DNA of 15,508 nucleotides from Candidatus Pelagibacter sp. (GTDB lineage Bacteria; Pseudomonadota; Alphaproteobacteria; Pelagibacterales; Pelagibacteraceae): NCBI GenBank assembly GCA_028408025.1, contig JAOOKL010000013.1, positions 1 to 15,508 of the forward strand, read 5' to 3'. Positions 14,629 to 15,508 of this stretch are shown here, in pieces. How positions within the stretch are numbered: the stretch's first letter is position 1; every line of letters begins with the position of its first letter. Position numbers and translations under genes: made by a program. Below the pieces are notes generated by a model that had not been told where the DNA came from, made no database searches, and saw only the letters and a list, made by a program, of their open reading frames with translations.

Positions 14629-15471
14629 TTAATATTTGGCAAATGTTCCGTTATTATAATCTTTAATTGCCTCAAGAATTTCTGCTTTTGTATTCATTAC
14701 AAACGGGCCACCTCTGGCGATTGGTTCACCTATTGGCTTACCTGCTATAAATAGAAATTCAGATTTTTTAATTGCTTTAACATTAAGTTTGCTTCCACGT
14801 TCTAGCAGAATCAGATTTGAGTCAGTTATCCTATTGTGTTTTTTTTCTCCAATTTTCAATTCTCCTTTCAGTAAATAAATAAATGAATTATGGCCAATTG
14901 GTACGTTATACTTAAATTCTTTTCCCTCATTTAAAATTATATGTAAATATATTGGTTCGACATTGTGGTTTTTTTCAGGGCCTTTAGCCTTATCAAACTC
15001 ACCTGCAATTACTTTTACTATTTTTTCACTGTCTTTATATTCTCCAAGATCTTTTCCTTTTATATAGAGATACTCAGGTTTGTTCATTTTCATTTTTGCT
15101 GGCATGTTTATCCAAAGTTGAAAACCTAACAATTTTCCCTCTTTCATTGCAGGCATTTCTGAGTGAATAATACCCCTACCTGTTTTCATCCACTGCACAT
15201 CTCCTGAACCCATGACTCCTTTTGCACCAGTACTGTCCTGGTGCTCAAATTGACCATTTAACATATATGTCACCGTCTCAATTCCTCTGTGAGGATGTGG
15301 AGGAAATCCGGCAATATAGTCCTCTTTATTTTCAGAACCGAACTCATCAAGCATCAAAAATGGATCAATATAGTCAGCTTCGGGTGTACCAATACTTCTT
15401 TTCAATTTAACACCAGCACCATCTGATGCGTTTAAAGCCTTTACTATTTTTTTTACTTCAATAAGAGACAT
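14629..15471 (-). CDS. Pirin-like bicupin protein
   Basis: Cupin protein of 280 residues, a normal length for bacterial pirins. The N-terminal cupin keeps the four metal ligands: His59 and His61 in PPHPHRGIETVTY, and His103 and Glu105 in GRGIIHSEMP. The C-terminal cupin is degenerate and ends with the typical AGKPIGEPIARGGPFVMNT. Relatives bind iron; some have quercetin dioxygenase activity and others act through protein contacts, so the role here is open. It is the first gene of a minus-strand set with qor and the DUF1289 gene, suggesting a redox or aromatic-quinone context. A good promoter lies immediately upstream, and the start ATG has no Shine-Dalgarno-like sequence. Confidence 0.93.
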   Translation of the reverse strand: MSLIEVKKIVKALNASDGAGVKLKRSIGTPEADYIDPFLMLDEFGSENKEDYIAGFPPHPHRGIETVTYMLNGQFEHQDSTGAKGVMGSGDVQWMKTGRGIIHSEMPAMKEGKLLGFQLWINMPAKMKMNKPEYLYIKGKDLGEYKDSEKIVKVIAGEFDKAKGPEKNHNVEPIYLHIILNEGKEFKYNVPIGHNSFIYLLKGELKIGEKKHNRITDSNLILLERGSKLNVKAIKKSEFLFIAGKPIGEPIARGGPFVMNTKAEILEAIKDYNNGTFAKY

Positions 15472-15478
15472 TCAAATT

Positions 15479-15506
15479 ACTATAATGAAAGTTTAAACTA
15501 TATCAA
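15479..15506 (-). promoter_or_regulatory. Sigma70-like promoter of the pirin-qor-DUF1289 set
   Basis: On the minus strand, TTGATA (15506-15501) and TATAGT (15484-15479) are separated by 16 bases; each hexamer differs from consensus at one position. The -10 ends only seven bases before the pirin ATG, so the transcript should start at or very near the start codon. A ten-base palindrome, AGTTTAAACT (15490-15499), fills most of the spacer and could be an operator. Confidence 0.55.
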
Positions 15507-15508
15507 GT

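Noticed and set aside
15222..15410. Plus-strand open frame of 62 codons antisense to the pirin gene
   Set aside because: It covers the metal-binding cupin motifs of the pirin gene on the opposite strand, so it is a shadow.
1..15508. A mobile element, phage, defence or secondary-metabolite system
   Set aside because: All genes are recognisable housekeeping or small conserved families with uniform base composition. I saw no transposase, integrase, direct-repeat array, tRNA or toxin-antitoxin pair.

Overview
The window is a dense, very A+T-rich stretch of core bacterial chromosome (clearly above two-thirds A+T by eye). It looks like a streamlined marine alphaproteobacterium of the SAR11/Pelagibacterales type. 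The reasons are the lysine/asparagine/isoleucine-rich proteins, the almost complete absence of intergenic DNA, and small families I know mainly from Alphaproteobacteria (a BamF/DUF3035-like lipoprotein, DUF2093, DUF1289). This placement is inference from style and gene content; no rRNA or other phylogenetic marker is present. I see no tRNA, rRNA, CRISPR array, insertion sequence, phage gene or pseudogene, and no gene-free stretch longer than about 55 bases.

Region 1 (2-5196, + strand) is a tightly overlapping run: the end of ribF (FAD synthesis), ileS (isoleucyl-tRNA synthetase), lspA (lipoprotein signal peptidase), a small BamF-like outer-membrane lipoprotein and a short phosphoglucose isomerase (pgi). 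ribF-ileS-lspA is a classic proteobacterial order, and the lipoprotein after lspA is itself a predicted LspA substrate. Region 2 (5193-7015, - strand) is purD followed by rsmD, joined by an ATGA overlap; rsmD meets pgi tail to tail with shared stop-codon bases. A DUF2093 gene (7048-7242, +) diverges from purD across only 32 bases.

Region 3 (7245-12902, - strand) is a lipid A/Kdo block transcribed in the order ubiA, msbA, waaA, lpxK, lpxL. It covers the lipid A flippase, Kdo transferase, 4'-kinase and late acyltransferase, so the cell evidently makes an LPS-type outer membrane. The ubiquinone prenyltransferase ubiA heads the run.

Region 4 (12957-13367, +) is a lone three-helix DUF2721-type membrane protein, divergent from ubiA. 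Region 5 (13368-15471, - strand) holds a pirin-like bicupin, a QorA-type quinone oxidoreductase and a four-cysteine DUF1289 protein. A good sigma70-like promoter sits directly in front of the pirin gene.

Nothing here is a clear new system. The points worth a second look are architectural: three tail-to-tail junctions with no room for a terminator, very short divergent promoter regions with overlapping elements and inverted repeats, nearly leaderless starts and few Shine-Dalgarno motifs. A few proteins also carry altered signature motifs, notably LpxK.
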